Assembly: GCA_016717105.1 (NCBI GenBank)
Contig: JADKGF010000026.1
Coordinates: 1-64,000 of the forward strand
Source: Saprospiraceae bacterium
Lineage (GTDB): Bacteria; Bacteroidota; Bacteroidia; Chitinophagales; Saprospiraceae
Length of the DNA: 64,000 nt
Direction: 5' to 3'
Every line of letters starts with the position of its first letter. Positions within the stretch are counted from its first letter, which is position 1. The notes under the pieces were generated by a model. The model ran no database searches and was not told where the DNA came from. It worked only from the letters and a program-made list of their open reading frames with translations. Shown here piece after piece: positions 46,401 through 55,194 of the stretch. The translations under genes were made by a program, and so were the position numbers.

Positions 46401-49400
46401 TGACGATGGTACCGTGCCACAGTATATGCATAATCCAGCTACCTACAAAAATGGGAAGTACAACAACTTCATGGTGCAGGAGTCACTCATCGATGAAGAT
46501 GGCAATTATCCGGTAGTAGCTGCATCAATTACGGGTACGGCAGCATGTATCGATTATGATATCGCCACGCAACAATATACTGTGGACTTTTCTGTGCACA
46601 ATCGGGCTGATGCATCGGCATCGGCTTTATCGGGTCTAGCGGTATCCTTCTACAATGGCAATCCCGAAGTAGGTGGTACACTCATCGGCGTCTATCGCAC
46701 AGTAGCAGATCTTGCCGCAGGCAATACGCTCTCTGGGCTCACCTACACCTTTGCAGCAAACAATCTCACCTCGCTATACATGATCGTCAATACCGACCAA
46801 TACCCGATCATGGTATCCGATACCGCATCCTATGACATCGACGAGTGCGACTATACCGACAATGTATTTATCCTTCCTGCTCCGCAGTTCACCCAAACCA
46901 AACAAGAGATATGCCAAGGTGATAGTTATGATTTCTTTGGTCAAGCACTCACAGCATCGGGTACGTATTACCATGAAATAGCAGATATGAACGCTTGTGA
47001 TAGTGTGATTGTGGCCTTGGAGTTGGTGGTAAAAGTTTGTCAGGTCGAATGCGACCCTAAATGTTACGGTAAAAAGAAGTTTGAAGTGTCCGAAGATATT
47101 TTATCTGCAAAGATTGATTACCAAAGTAATTTTAATGTCAGCATGTACCAAACACCTTTGGCATTTGATGTTGATAATGATGATGTAACTGAAATTATAA
47201 CATCCGAAAGGGATCTTAGCATTTTAAATAAATCAGTTTCCAAAAAGATTTTAGTGATAGACCCTATAAATCAAAATATTGAATCATCAATTACTACTCC
47301 TTATTTTTATTGTGGCGTTTCACTACCTATCGTAATTGCAAATGTAACTTCAAATTGTGAACCAAATTACTTTTTAGCGTTGGCAGATATAGACGAAAAT
47401 CCCGATAGTCTAAGAAGAAGAATCGTTTGTTTAAACAAAAATGGAAAAATATTATGGGTATCTAATACTAAATACGGAGTAAATACAACCTTAACTTACG
47501 GCAGTTCTCTAGGACTTGCAGATTTTAATCACGACGGTATTTCTGAAATTTATATTTTCAATGAAATATTTAACGCACAATCGGGTGTCAGACTATGTGA
47601 AGGAAAAACCAATAATATTGGTTTTGCTAGTTATTCTCCATTAACAGGAATAAGAGGTTATCCTATTGCTATTAATGTAGATGATGACTCATCTTTAGAG
47701 TTGGTCGCTGGTAGTTCTGTTTATAATATAAATTTACAAAACATTAATGAAGAAATTGGTAATACAATGACTTCAGTAAATTTTCAAATAGACAATATTA
47801 CCAATGATGGGATTATTGCTTTTATGGATTTTGATAGTGACGGTATTTTAGAAATTTGTTTAAGTACTAATAGCACAGCTAGCAAAAAAGGAATTTTTAT
47901 ATACAAAATAATCAATAATACAGCAATCTTGATAGCGGAATTTGAAGGGAGCAAAATAAGTACTAATTGGTATTCAGGGCATCTAACAACAATAAGTTCA
48001 AACGGTAAAAATATTATATATTCTGATATAGATGATAAATACTTTGGTTTAGTTAATACAAGTTTTGCAAATTTAGATTTGTTACACACTCAAATAATAA
48101 TAGACGACTTAGCATTTAATGGATTTACATTATTTGATTTTAACCATGATAATCAATTAGAAATCATTTTTAGAGATAAAGAGTTTTTAAGAATTGCAAC
48201 AATTGAGAAAACAGATAATATAGTTGAATTGGTAAAGATACCTTGCAAATCTTTCACACATTCAGAAATGCCTATTGTAGCAGCATTTGAAAAAAATGGA
48301 GAAGCCCGAATTTGTGTAACATGTATGGATAGTAACAATGAGGGTCGTCTCACCATCTTCGGCCCACCGCCAGGCCAACGATGGGCACCGGCCCGCAATA
48401 TTTGGCATCAATACGCTTACAATCCACTTTTTATCAATGACGATGGCACCGTACCACAGTATATGCACAATCCAGCCACCTACAAAAATGGGAAGTACAA
48501 CAACTTCATGGTGCAGGAGTCACTCATTGACGAAGATGGTAATTATCCAGTAGCTGCGGCATCACTTACGGGTACGGCGGCATGTATCGATTACGACATC
48601 GCCACTCAACAATATACCGTGGACTTTTCTGTGCACAATCGGGCTGATGCATCAGCATCAGCTCTATCGGGTCTAGCGGTATCCTTCTACAATGGCAATC
48701 CAGAAGCAGGTGGTACACTCATCGGCGTATATTACACCACTGCTGATCTTGTCGCAGGCAATACGCTCTCTGGGCTCACCTATACCTTTGCGGCAAGCAA
48801 TCTCACCTCGCTATACATGATTGTCAATACCGACCAATACCCGATCATGGTATCGGACACCGCATCCTATGACATCGACGAGTGCGACTATACCGACAAT
48901 GTCTTTATCCTTCCTGCTCCGAAGTTCACCCAAACCAAACAAGAGATATGCCAAGGTGATAGTTATGATTTCTTTGGTCACACTACCGCATCGGGTACGT
49001 ATTACCATGAAATAGCAGATATGAACGCTTGTGATAGTGTGATTGTGGCCTTGGAGTTGGTGGTAAGTACCACTAAATCCGTCAGCCTCACCGCTACTGC
49101 CTGCGATACTTACACCTGGAACGGACAAACCTATACCTCCGATGGTAGTTACATCTACGATACACAAAGTGTCAATGGTTGCGACTCCATCACGACCTTA
49201 AATCTCAGCATATATCGCTCCGACCAGCTCAATCTAACCCAACAAAGTTGCGAATCCTATACTTGGAATGGCCAAACCTACAATCAAAGTGGTATCTATA
49301 CCTATCGCACACAAAATATCCACGGTTGCGACTCCATTGTCACGCTAGATCTCACGGTGTTTCCTTCGATAGATGTAGCCATGACCCATGCCGCTTGTGA

Positions 49401-50265
49401 TACCTTCATCTGGAATGGTCAATCTTATACCGAATCAGGCATTTATACCTTCCAAGCCCAAACACAGCATGGTTGTGATAGCACCGTCACCTTGGACCTT
49501 ACCATCAGCGATGTCCTGCACACAGAGCTTCCAGTTACTGCATGTGACTCTTACACTTGGAATGGGCAGACCTACGATACAGCAGGAGATTATACCTTCA
49601 CGGGCATCAGTATGAGTGGTTGTGATAGCATCGCAACACTCCATTTGTCCGTCTTGTCTTCTTCTTTCTCTAATGAAAGTCAGACTGCTTGTACTTCATT
49701 TACATGGAATAACCAGACTTATGACCAGAGTGGTACCTATCTCTTCCAAACCAAAAATGCCCAAGGTTGCGACTCTACGGCCACCTTGTATCTGACTGTC
49801 CAGCAGCCCACTACATCGGAACCATGGGTCACGGCCTGTGATTCCTATTACTGGGACAACGATCCGTTCGTACACAATACCTCAGGTACTTATACCCAGA
49901 CCATCCGCAATAAAAATGGCTGCGATAGCCTCATGACCTTGCATCTTCTCATTAGTAATTCCACTTCTGATACCCTAGATGTTAGTGCTTGTGAAGTGTA
50001 TTATGTCAATGGCAGCATTCCTATTTTTAACGATGTAAAATTTATATTAGAAGCAAAAAATAGCTATGGTTGCGACAGCAATACCGTGTATAACATCACG
50101 ATCCACCAGCCAAAAGCATCCACCACCACAGAAAATGTATGTGATAGTCTCAATTTCTTTGGCAATACCTTGATAGTACCGGTATCTACACCCATATACT
50201 CAGCGACCAGTTCGGATGTGACTCCACGATCACCTTGCAGCTCAATATCTTGTCATCGACATTGA
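43495..50265 (+). CDS. giant T9SS repeat protein: main frame (2,256 codons)
   Basis: Secreted surface protein, read as one gene with the fragments before (42885-43328) and after (50235-51002). It has three tandem modules of about 2.03 kb. Each has a head of FG-GAP/VCBS-like repeats (LADFNHDGISEIYIFNEIF, FMDFDSDGILEICLS) and a nearly constant tail starting RLTIFGPPPGQRWAPAR and ending CDSVIVALELVV. Modules are joined by KVCQVECDPKCYGKK. After the third come at least eight repeats of about 41 residues with the core CDSYTWNGQTY...SGxYxF...GCDSxxTLxL. A missing G near 50172 (compare the paralogue at 57010) breaks the frame before the last repeats. Likely an adhesin or matrix protein anchored by T9SS; function is inferred from architecture. 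Confidence 0.85.
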   Translation: MTGIRLCEGKNNNIGIAGSHLLTGIEGFPIALNVDDEPSLELVAGSSVYKIDILNLNGEFGNSMMPLNLTINGVVNDGMIGFIDIDGDGVLEICLSSGKTAMEKGLFIYKIENKIPKLISTFDASKINQIWYTGPLITSIVNGEKMIYTNIGDEIIGCNDTRNGIINILQNKKIIDKSVFTSFTIIDLNHDGLLEIIHRDEEFLRIFTIEKNNNLTENFSFPCKSFTYSEMPIVTALEKNGDARICVTCMDSNNKGRLTIFGPPPGQRWAPARKIWHQYAYNPLFINDDGTVPQYMHNPATYKNGKYNNFMVQESLIDEDGNYPVAAASLTGTAACIDYDVTTQQYTVDFSVHNRSDASASALSGLAVSFYNGNPEAGGTLIGVYRTTSDLSAGNTLSGLSYSFTANNLTSLYMIVNTDQYPIMVSDTASYGIDECDYTDNVFILPAPQFTQTKQEICQGDSFDFFGQALTASGTYYHEIAAMNACDSVIVALELVVKVCQVECDPKCYGKKMFVKDAKPIAVTKLAESSFDVSQFQTPLAFDVDNDGFTEIITSSFTLDLSYFDIAKNIQILDAKSLKIKYTIPTAYYCAGGVLSVVILDINKDCVPEFIVAAIDENINPPQFFGKLICYDLAGNIVWISDKEYGTAFNNFKFGGALGVADFNNDEIPEVYIYNEIFNAQTGIKLCSGGNNGVGEGNSFGGRVANSLAINTDDNPSDLELVAGYTVYKVDIENTMGEIGNVMIPNNLVINGKNIEGLTAFADLNMDAIPEIIISSNASKTPSGLYIYKYANGIYTLLSGPEKFFPNELWDTGLPMLVKLDGATQISCILSADDKILNILIESDWSLNLKSIIPAVENSAGIGLTTFDLDGDGSLELILRDEEAIKIFQHNENNFQLSTSFPCISATFAEMPIIVALEKNGEARICVTCAEKFLDHYGRLTIFGPPPGQRWAPARNIWHQYAYNPLFINDDGTVPQYMHNPATYKNGKYNNFMVQESLIDEDGNYPVVAASITGTAACIDYDIATQQYTVDFSVHNRADASASALSGLAVSFYNGNPEVGGTLIGVYRTVADLAAGNTLSGLTYTFAANNLTSLYMIVNTDQYPIMVSDTASYDIDECDYTDNVFILPAPQFTQTKQEICQGDSYDFFGQALTASGTYYHEIADMNACDSVIVALELVVKVCQVECDPKCYGKKKFEVSEDILSAKIDYQSNFNVSMYQTPLAFDVDNDDVTEIITSERDLSILNKSVSKKILVIDPINQNIESSITTPYFYCGVSLPIVIANVTSNCEPNYFLALADIDENPDSLRRRIVCLNKNGKILWVSNTKYGVNTTLTYGSSLGLADFNHDGISEIYIFNEIFNAQSGVRLCEGKTNNIGFASYSPLTGIRGYPIAINVDDDSSLELVAGSSVYNINLQNINEEIGNTMTSVNFQIDNITNDGIIAFMDFDSDGILEICLSTNSTASKKGIFIYKIINNTAILIAEFEGSKISTNWYSGHLTTISSNGKNIIYSDIDDKYFGLVNTSFANLDLLHTQIIIDDLAFNGFTLFDFNHDNQLEIIFRDKEFLRIATIEKTDNIVELVKIPCKSFTHSEMPIVAAFEKNGEARICVTCMDSNNEGRLTIFGPPPGQRWAPARNIWHQYAYNPLFINDDGTVPQYMHNPATYKNGKYNNFMVQESLIDEDGNYPVAAASLTGTAACIDYDIATQQYTVDFSVHNRADASASALSGLAVSFYNGNPEAGGTLIGVYYTTADLVAGNTLSGLTYTFAASNLTSLYMIVNTDQYPIMVSDTASYDIDECDYTDNVFILPAPKFTQTKQEICQGDSYDFFGHTTASGTYYHEIADMNACDSVIVALELVVSTTKSVSLTATACDTYTWNGQTYTSDGSYIYDTQSVNGCDSITTLNLSIYRSDQLNLTQQSCESYTWNGQTYNQSGIYTYRTQNIHGCDSIVTLDLTVFPSIDVAMTHAACDTFIWNGQSYTESGIYTFQAQTQHGCDSTVTLDLTISDVLHTELPVTACDSYTWNGQTYDTAGDYTFTGISMSGCDSIATLHLSVLSSSFSNESQTACTSFTWNNQTYDQSGTYLFQTKNAQGCDSTATLYLTVQQPTTSEPWVTACDSYYWDNDPFVHNTSGTYTQTIRNKNGCDSLMTLHLLISNSTSDTLDVSACEVYYVNGSIPIFNDVKFILEAKNSYGCDSNTVYNITIHQPKASTTTENVCDSLNFFGNTLIVPVSTPIYSATSSDVTPRSPCSSISCHRH
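44263..45030 (+). repeat. constant tail of module 1
   Basis: About 768 bp from the start of RLTIFGPPPGQRW to the CYGKK joint. It is almost identical to 46309-47077 and 48346-49063 and to 55195-55911 in the paralogue. It is GC-richer than the heads around it. Confidence 0.85.
46309..47077 (+). repeat. constant tail of module 2
   Basis: Second copy of the constant tail, 2,046 bp after the first. Differences from the other copies are mostly single substitutions. Confidence 0.85.
48346..49063 (+). repeat. constant tail of module 3
   Basis: Third copy, 2,037 bp after the second. It has a small in-frame change (FFGHTTASG where the others read FFGQALTASG) and leads directly into the 41-residue repeats without the CYGKK joint. 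Confidence 0.85.
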
Positions 50266-50700
50266 CCGATCACATAGCCACATGTGATAGTTATACTTGG
50301 CCACAAACAGGCTTGACTTATGATACCTCGGGTATCTTCAGCCAACGATTTACCAATGCGGTTGGTTGTGACTCGACTTACACCTTGGATCTGCGCATCC
50401 TACCTTCTTACCAAATCGAAGATACCATAGCAGAATGTGGCGCGTATCTATGGCCGATAGATGGCAGCAATTACGACCATACAGGTAGGTATTCCAAGCG
50501 GTTTATCACCCGTGATGGCTGTGATTCCACCTATACCTTGGTGCTCGACATCCGTCCGCAACATCTTTTTGTCGATACAGTCATTACAAATCAGGATTAT
50601 CTCTGGGATGTAAATAACACCACTTATACTCAGTCAGGCATCTATACCCAAAAGTTCCTTACCTCTTTCGACTGCGACTCTGTCCACATCTTGGATTTGC
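49064..50700 (+). repeat. array of about eleven 41-residue repeats (gene 1)
   Basis: Eleven protein-level repeats of CDxYxWNGQxY..SGxYxxxxxxxxGCDSxxTLxLxI form. The first five are the most alike; later ones are more diverged (for example ECGAYLWPIDGSNYDHTGR and VITNQDYLWDVNNTTYTQSG). The cysteine pair, one at the start and one in GCDS, suggests one disulfide per repeat. Confidence 0.85.
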
Positions 50701-51002
50701 GCATCAACAAGTCAACGGACATTTTCTTTCCCAATATCATCTCGCCCGATGGTATCAATGGATTTTTTACTGGCTATAGCCATAATACGACGATAACCAT
50801 CGCTTCCTTATCCGTTTATGACCGTTGGGGCAATCTCCTCTTCCTCAAAGAAAACTTCCCTACCAACGAACCATTGCTCGGTTGGAATGGCAAGTTCCAA
50901 GGTCGCGATGTGGTGCCCGGCGTATTTACTTGGCTTGCCGTCATCCGCCTACCCGATGGTTATACTTCGACCTTGTCAGGTGATGTGACGGTGGTACGGT
51001 GA
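50235..51002 (+). CDS. giant T9SS repeat protein: C-terminal fragment with type B sorting domain
   Basis: Continuation of the main frame after the indel near 50172. It holds the last three 41-residue repeats and a gliding-motility-type C-terminal domain: FFPNIISPDGINGFFTGYS, IASLSVYDRWGNLLFL, LGWNGKFQGRDVVPGVFTWL and TLSGDVTVVR. This is the type B sorting signal by which the T9SS exports the protein and attaches or releases it at the surface. Confidence 0.87.
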   Translation: MQLNILSSTLTDHIATCDSYTWPQTGLTYDTSGIFSQRFTNAVGCDSTYTLDLRILPSYQIEDTIAECGAYLWPIDGSNYDHTGRYSKRFITRDGCDSTYTLVLDIRPQHLFVDTVITNQDYLWDVNNTTYTQSGIYTQKFLTSFDCDSVHILDLRINKSTDIFFPNIISPDGINGFFTGYSHNTTITIASLSVYDRWGNLLFLKENFPTNEPLLGWNGKFQGRDVVPGVFTWLAVIRLPDGYTSTLSGDVTVVR

Positions 51003-51170
51003 GTGAGGAGAAGGGATAGATTGCTTAGGTGGCAAATACAACACTAACACAATGAAAGATTGATTGTAGTGCTTTCCAAAACATCCAACTTTCTTACATT
51101 ACACCATCTAGGTATTTACACCTATTTTGCCACAATTCAAAAAATAGTTACATAATTTTACACTATATTA

Positions 51171-51260
51171 AAAATAAAAACTTATATTTGTTTATATTAT
51201 AAAAATAGAACCATGATGCTATGCCGACAATACAATACAATACAATACAATACAATACAA
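51171..51260 (+). promoter_or_regulatory. shared leader B with TACAA microsatellite
   Basis: Copy of leader A, with TATATTTG at 51183-51190 and ATGATGCTATGCCGACAA at about 51213-51230. It is followed by six perfect TACAA repeats (51231-51260), where leader A has only one. It lies about 120 bp before the ATG at 51383. Confidence 0.55.
51231..51260. repeat. pentanucleotide microsatellite, TACAA x6
   Basis: Six uninterrupted TACAA units in the untranslated leader of the gene at 51383. Length change would alter the leader without shifting a reading frame. Confidence 0.9.
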
Positions 51261-51382
51261 TGTAATTAAGTTTATACGATGTATTGAGTGTGTGCCGCCT
51301 TAATGGGATTAAGAATTAGAAATACGTATCTGTTGTAAAAAAATGTATTTTATTATTTTTAATCAAAAAAAAACATTCAATC

Positions 51383-52675
51383 ATGAAAAAATTGTTATCA
51401 ATTTTTATTTTTAGCTGTTTATTTATATCCAGCAACTATGGTCAGTCAAAAGACCAAAACAACTTTACACAACGTATGAACGATCACATCACACGCTACC
51501 TATCTGATGACACGAACATGGCTAAGGCCAAAGAACTCTACGGACACACCTGTGACAAGCACCACGTCGTCACTGAAGAAGAAATAAAGGCAGCGGCTGC
51601 CGAAGCCGAAAAACACGCATTTATCCAAGCGAATATGGATGAGTATATGAAGATCTATTTCCCACAGACAGCCAGTAGATCTGTTACTACCGATACCTTT
51701 ATTTGTGATAATGGGGGCTTCGAAAATGACTTTTTATATTATAAAGGTTATATTTCTACTTATACTTCTGGAAGTAACACATGTACGCCTAATGTACCAG
51801 ATGGACTCTCGCCACGGTACCTTAACAAACAGATTAGAAATAATGCCTCAGGTATTGATCCATTAATTGGCATCCAAAAAGTAAAATTTGGCAATAAATC
51901 ACTTAGAATTAACAATAGATATGGCCACCTTCAACAGTGTGAAGGCAATTACGGTATAGATAGAGTTACCAAAAGATTTAAGGTTACAGCTGAAAATCGA
52001 CAATTTACTGTTTGGTATGCAGTGGCACTTGAAAACCCATCAGGGCATGTAAATCAACAACCATTTTTAAATATTAAATGTGATAAAGCACCAGCAGATG
52101 AATTGTGTTTTGATGCTGATTTTCTAAATTGTGCTCAATCTTATTCTGATCCTTGCTTATATCAAAATATAGACGTTATTGATTGGGCGTGTCATAGATT
52201 CAATATTCCCACTTCTGAAATTGGAAACATTGCAACGGTAGAAATGATTGTAGCAGATTGTGGTTTAAGTGCACATTTTGGGTATGCATATATTGATGGG
52301 TTTTGCGAGCCATGTACTGGAAGTTCATTAGGAAGTATTAATCTCAATGGATCACCTACTGACCCAAATATTGGGATTCAATATTACTCTTGTGATGGTC
52401 TAACAGCAAGTGTGTGTGGATCATATACTCTTCCTACTTTATGCGGTGATTGGGCTGTTGTGGATATAACGGTACCAGGATACACAATTCAAAATTTAAC
52501 TATCAACGAGTCAAATAAAACATTTTGTTTTGATTTCCCAATTTCAAACTTTGGCGCAAATTTATGTCTTGATATTAGTGCCCTCATTACTTTCAAATCT
52601 AGCTTGGGTATCAATTTACCGGCGCAGTCTTCCAATACTATAAAAATTTGCAAAGATCTTTATGAATATATATAG
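51383..52675 (+). CDS. part of the above up to the TAG
   Basis: The 430-residue product made if the TAG is a real stop. It would lack the sorting domain and so should not be exported to the surface by the T9SS. Confidence 0.75.
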   Translation: MKKLLSIFIFSCLFISSNYGQSKDQNNFTQRMNDHITRYLSDDTNMAKAKELYGHTCDKHHVVTEEEIKAAAAEAEKHAFIQANMDEYMKIYFPQTASRSVTTDTFICDNGGFENDFLYYKGYISTYTSGSNTCTPNVPDGLSPRYLNKQIRNNASGIDPLIGIQKVKFGNKSLRINNRYGHLQQCEGNYGIDRVTKRFKVTAENRQFTVWYAVALENPSGHVNQQPFLNIKCDKAPADELCFDADFLNCAQSYSDPCLYQNIDVIDWACHRFNIPTSEIGNIATVEMIVADCGLSAHFGYAYIDGFCEPCTGSSLGSINLNGSPTDPNIGIQYYSCDGLTASVCGSYTLPTLCGDWAVVDITVPGYTIQNLTINESNKTFCFDFPISNFGANLCLDISALITFKSSLGINLPAQSSNTIKICKDLYEYI

Positions 52676-52744
52676 TTATTCCGTAGTGGTGGAGGATGTA
52701 ATGACAACTTATCGCCAGATATATTAAGTGACGATTATTATTAT

Positions 52745-53782
52745 GTGACAGTAAACATATCGGATCCAGACCAAAATGGATGGACTATCCAAAGACAGTT
52801 GCTAGATCCTTATGATGGAGAATCTGGTTTATATACAATTACATCAAGTTCAGGTGATGATCAAGTGATCTTAGGCCCATTCCTTATACAGGAAGGATGT
52901 TGGGATATTATAATTTCACTACCTAATTGTACTTATACCGATAAGATATGTCCTCCACCATTCTGCTCAGGATGTGATGCATTTGATGGATTAATCATCA
53001 GTAATGTAACTTGTATTCCAGCAACTACGCTTGGAGGTACCGATACTTGGTCATTTGATATTTTTGTTCCAGGGTCTGGTTCATATACTATTCTTGGGAT
53101 TCCTTACAATAAAGGCACAACTAATAATATCCCAGTTGGAAACATTTCTGCAGACTGTATATCTTATAACATTGAAGATGATAATTCCGACTGTATCCAA
53201 AGTCTAATTATTTGTCCACCAGTCCCATGTACAGTTAGAAATTGTAATTTGGAAATTTATCCAGGCAAAATTACTTGTACGTGGAATGGCTTTAGTGTAA
53301 ACCTTCATTCTAATATTAGCAATCTTTGCTATAGCGTTGTAGGTTCGTCAGTTACCGCACCTGTACCTTCTTCAGGCGATATAGGTCCATTTACTGGAAA
53401 CACAGAAGTAATAATATCTCCTTCACCTTGTGTAAGTAATCCAACCTGTTTTAAAATGCTGTATTTACCTAAACCTAATTGCAACGATCCTAATATCGAA
53501 TTGAGTCAAGGTAGAACAACAACATCAAAACCTGAATTTAGGCTAAAAGTTGTTCCTAATCCGTTTTCTACAGATGAGTTGACACTCAAAACAGATAAAC
53601 AAATTATAGGTGAATTTCAATATTCTATTTACAATAGTTCTGGAAAATTGATAAAATCTGGTAAATTTGTTGGGAATGAACAAACAATAAATTTTGAATT
53701 TTCAAGCGGCATATATATCCTTAGATATAAAGACGGTGATGGAAAAGAAAATAATTATAAGTTTGTAAAACTGGAGAATTAA
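52745..53782 (+). CDS. part of the above after the TAG
   Basis: The same frame from the first possible start (GTG) after the stop. It has VNISDPDQNGWTIQRQLLD, several cysteine-rich strands and the complete type A sorting domain ending NNYKFVKLEN. It has no signal peptide, so it is not an independent secreted protein. Confidence 0.65.
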   Translation: MTVNISDPDQNGWTIQRQLLDPYDGESGLYTITSSSGDDQVILGPFLIQEGCWDIIISLPNCTYTDKICPPPFCSGCDAFDGLIISNVTCIPATTLGGTDTWSFDIFVPGSGSYTILGIPYNKGTTNNIPVGNISADCISYNIEDDNSDCIQSLIICPPVPCTVRNCNLEIYPGKITCTWNGFSVNLHSNISNLCYSVVGSSVTAPVPSSGDIGPFTGNTEVIISPSPCVSNPTCFKMLYLPKPNCNDPNIELSQGRTTTSKPEFRLKVVPNPFSTDELTLKTDKQIIGEFQYSIYNSSGKLIKSGKFVGNEQTINFEFSSGIYILRYKDGDGKENNYKFVKLEN

Positions 53783-53801
53783 GTAAAATTTATTGAAAAT
53801 G

Positions 53802-53830
53802 AGGAGCATCTTTCCAGATGCTCCTTTTTA
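53802..53830 (+). terminator. intrinsic terminator after the T9SS gene
   Basis: AGGAGCATCT, loop TTCC, AGATGCTCCT, then a T-run: a perfect 10-bp stem, 20 bp after the stop at 53782. It falls upstream of the next gene's ATG at 53847, showing that the longer frame from 53793 is not the real start. Confidence 0.92.
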
Positions 53831-53846
53831 TACCCATTTAATAATC

Positions 53847-54284
53847 ATGCGAGGGATACTAATAATAACATTTTTTTTTATTATTGAATTAAAATATTTT
53901 TATGCTCAAGCAATTCAATGCAGCCCCGACTCAACACTTTGCTACTCAAAAAAGAAATTTGAAGCTAATTTTACTGTCCAAGTGGAAAAAATGTGGGAAT
54001 TTAATACTGATGTTGTTCAACGACAAAATCCTATTGTTTTGGACATTGATAATGACTGTATTCCAGAAATTATTATGTCTGGTTTTAATAATTATAACAA
54101 TGATTGGCTTGCTTCAGATGAAATAATCATTTTTGATACGGATAAAAGACAAATAAAAAAAACCTTTAATACATTCTTTTTTAAAACAAATCCTTCAAAC
54201 TTTATTATATTACTTTCAAACAATGCTTTTGAAATCATCGTTGCTGTCGCGGATTTAAACTTTAATCCATCAAATGTTGAATAG
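53847..54284 (+). CDS. paralogue fragment: signal peptide and first FG-GAP repeats
   Basis: Open piece of about 145 codons with the signal peptide and KKKFEANFTVQVEKMWEFN, matching the KKFEV... module start of the larger gene. It stops after NPSNVE. Confidence 0.7.
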   Translation: MRGILIITFFFIIELKYFYAQAIQCSPDSTLCYSKKKFEANFTVQVEKMWEFNTDVVQRQNPIVLDIDNDCIPEIIMSGFNNYNNDWLASDEIIIFDTDKRQIKKTFNTFFFKTNPSNFIILLSNNAFEIIVAVADLNFNPSNVE

Positions 54285-54346
54285 ATTGGTTTGTTATAAT
54301 GCTGATAGTACTATAAAATGGATTTCTGACCAAAATTTGGAGTTTT

Positions 54347-54799
54347 ATGGGACAAGGTGGTACCCTTTCATTAGCCGATTTCAATCAAGATGGTATTTCT
54401 GAAGTGTTTATTCACAATAATATTTTTAATAGTTCTAATGGTAAATTATTGGTCAGCGGTGGCAATAATGGAGTAGGTGGAACAGGTTTGACAACGATTA
54501 CTGTTGCAGCAAACCTAGATGATAATCCAAATGATTTAGAATTGGCAGCCGGATATACAGTTTATGAAATAGAAATAACAAATCCAAATGGTACACTGGG
54601 AAATAACATGATTCCCAATAATATTTTGATCAATGGAATGGGCAGAGATGGACAAATAGCAATAGCCGATATCAACAATGATCAACAATTGGATGTGATT
54701 GTTGAAACTGGTCAAATTTTTTATTCTGGTGTTTATATTTACACCTATCTAAATAATAAGTATGAAATTATTTCAAAAAATAGAATGGCCTTATTTTAA
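54347..54799 (+). CDS. paralogue fragment: further FG-GAP repeats
   Basis: A 150-codon piece, most similar to the module 2 head of the larger gene (GGNNGVGGTGLTTITVAANL, NPNGTLGNNMIPNNILINGM). The stop at 54799 is followed by about 400 bp with no long open frame. Confidence 0.65.
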   Translation: MGQGGTLSLADFNQDGISEVFIHNNIFNSSNGKLLVSGGNNGVGGTGLTTITVAANLDDNPNDLELAAGYTVYEIEITNPNGTLGNNMIPNNILINGMGRDGQIAIADINNDQQLDVIVETGQIFYSGVYIYTYLNNKYEIISKNRMALF

Positions 54800-55194
54800 A
54801 TCATTAGGCGTATTATCAGCGAAATGTTACTCAAAAAAGGAAAAATTGATATTTTATTGTCATCGAATGAAACCATTGTTAAAAATTCAATAAACAAACT
54901 CATCCATATTATATAAAATTGGGTGATTCAAAAAGCTTACGGCTCAGAGTTTAAAGGGGTACAAGTTTGATTTTAATGAAGATGGCCTAAAAGAAATATT
55001 GGTAATCGAGATTAAAAGCAGTTAATAGTGATATGATGCGAAAATAATGACAAGATAATAGTAATTGATTCTGTAAATTGTAAATATAGTGGTAAATTAG
55101 CAATAGTAGGCACAGAAGACGAATCATTAATTTGCATACCTTGTCATGAAAAAATACATTGGATTGGAAATAGTGGATACAGTATCTTCAAATT

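Larger units (their letters stand above)
51383..53782 (+). pseudogene. T9SS-secreted protein of unknown function, interrupted by one in-frame TAG
   Basis: 800 codons in one frame, broken only by a TAG at 52673-52675. The signal peptide MKKLLSIFIFSCLFISSNYG is followed by a helical segment (FTQRMNDHITRYLSDDTN, KAAAAEAEKHAFIQANMDEY), a cysteine-rich beta domain (DTFICDNGGFEN, FDADFLNCAQSYSDPCLYQN, CEPCTGSSLGSINLNG), more cysteine-rich beta parts, and a type A sorting domain (FRLKVVPNPFSTDELTL ... SSGIYILRYKDGDG). After the TAG the frame reads on at once as LFRSGGGCNDNLSPDIL, so no base is missing. It lies between the two giant paralogues and shares their leader. Confidence 0.82.

Noticed and set aside
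52673..52675. Pyrrolysine or other programmed recoding at the TAG
   Set aside because: No pyrrolysine genes or stimulatory structure are visible and the phylum is not known for it; simple mutation or error is likelier.
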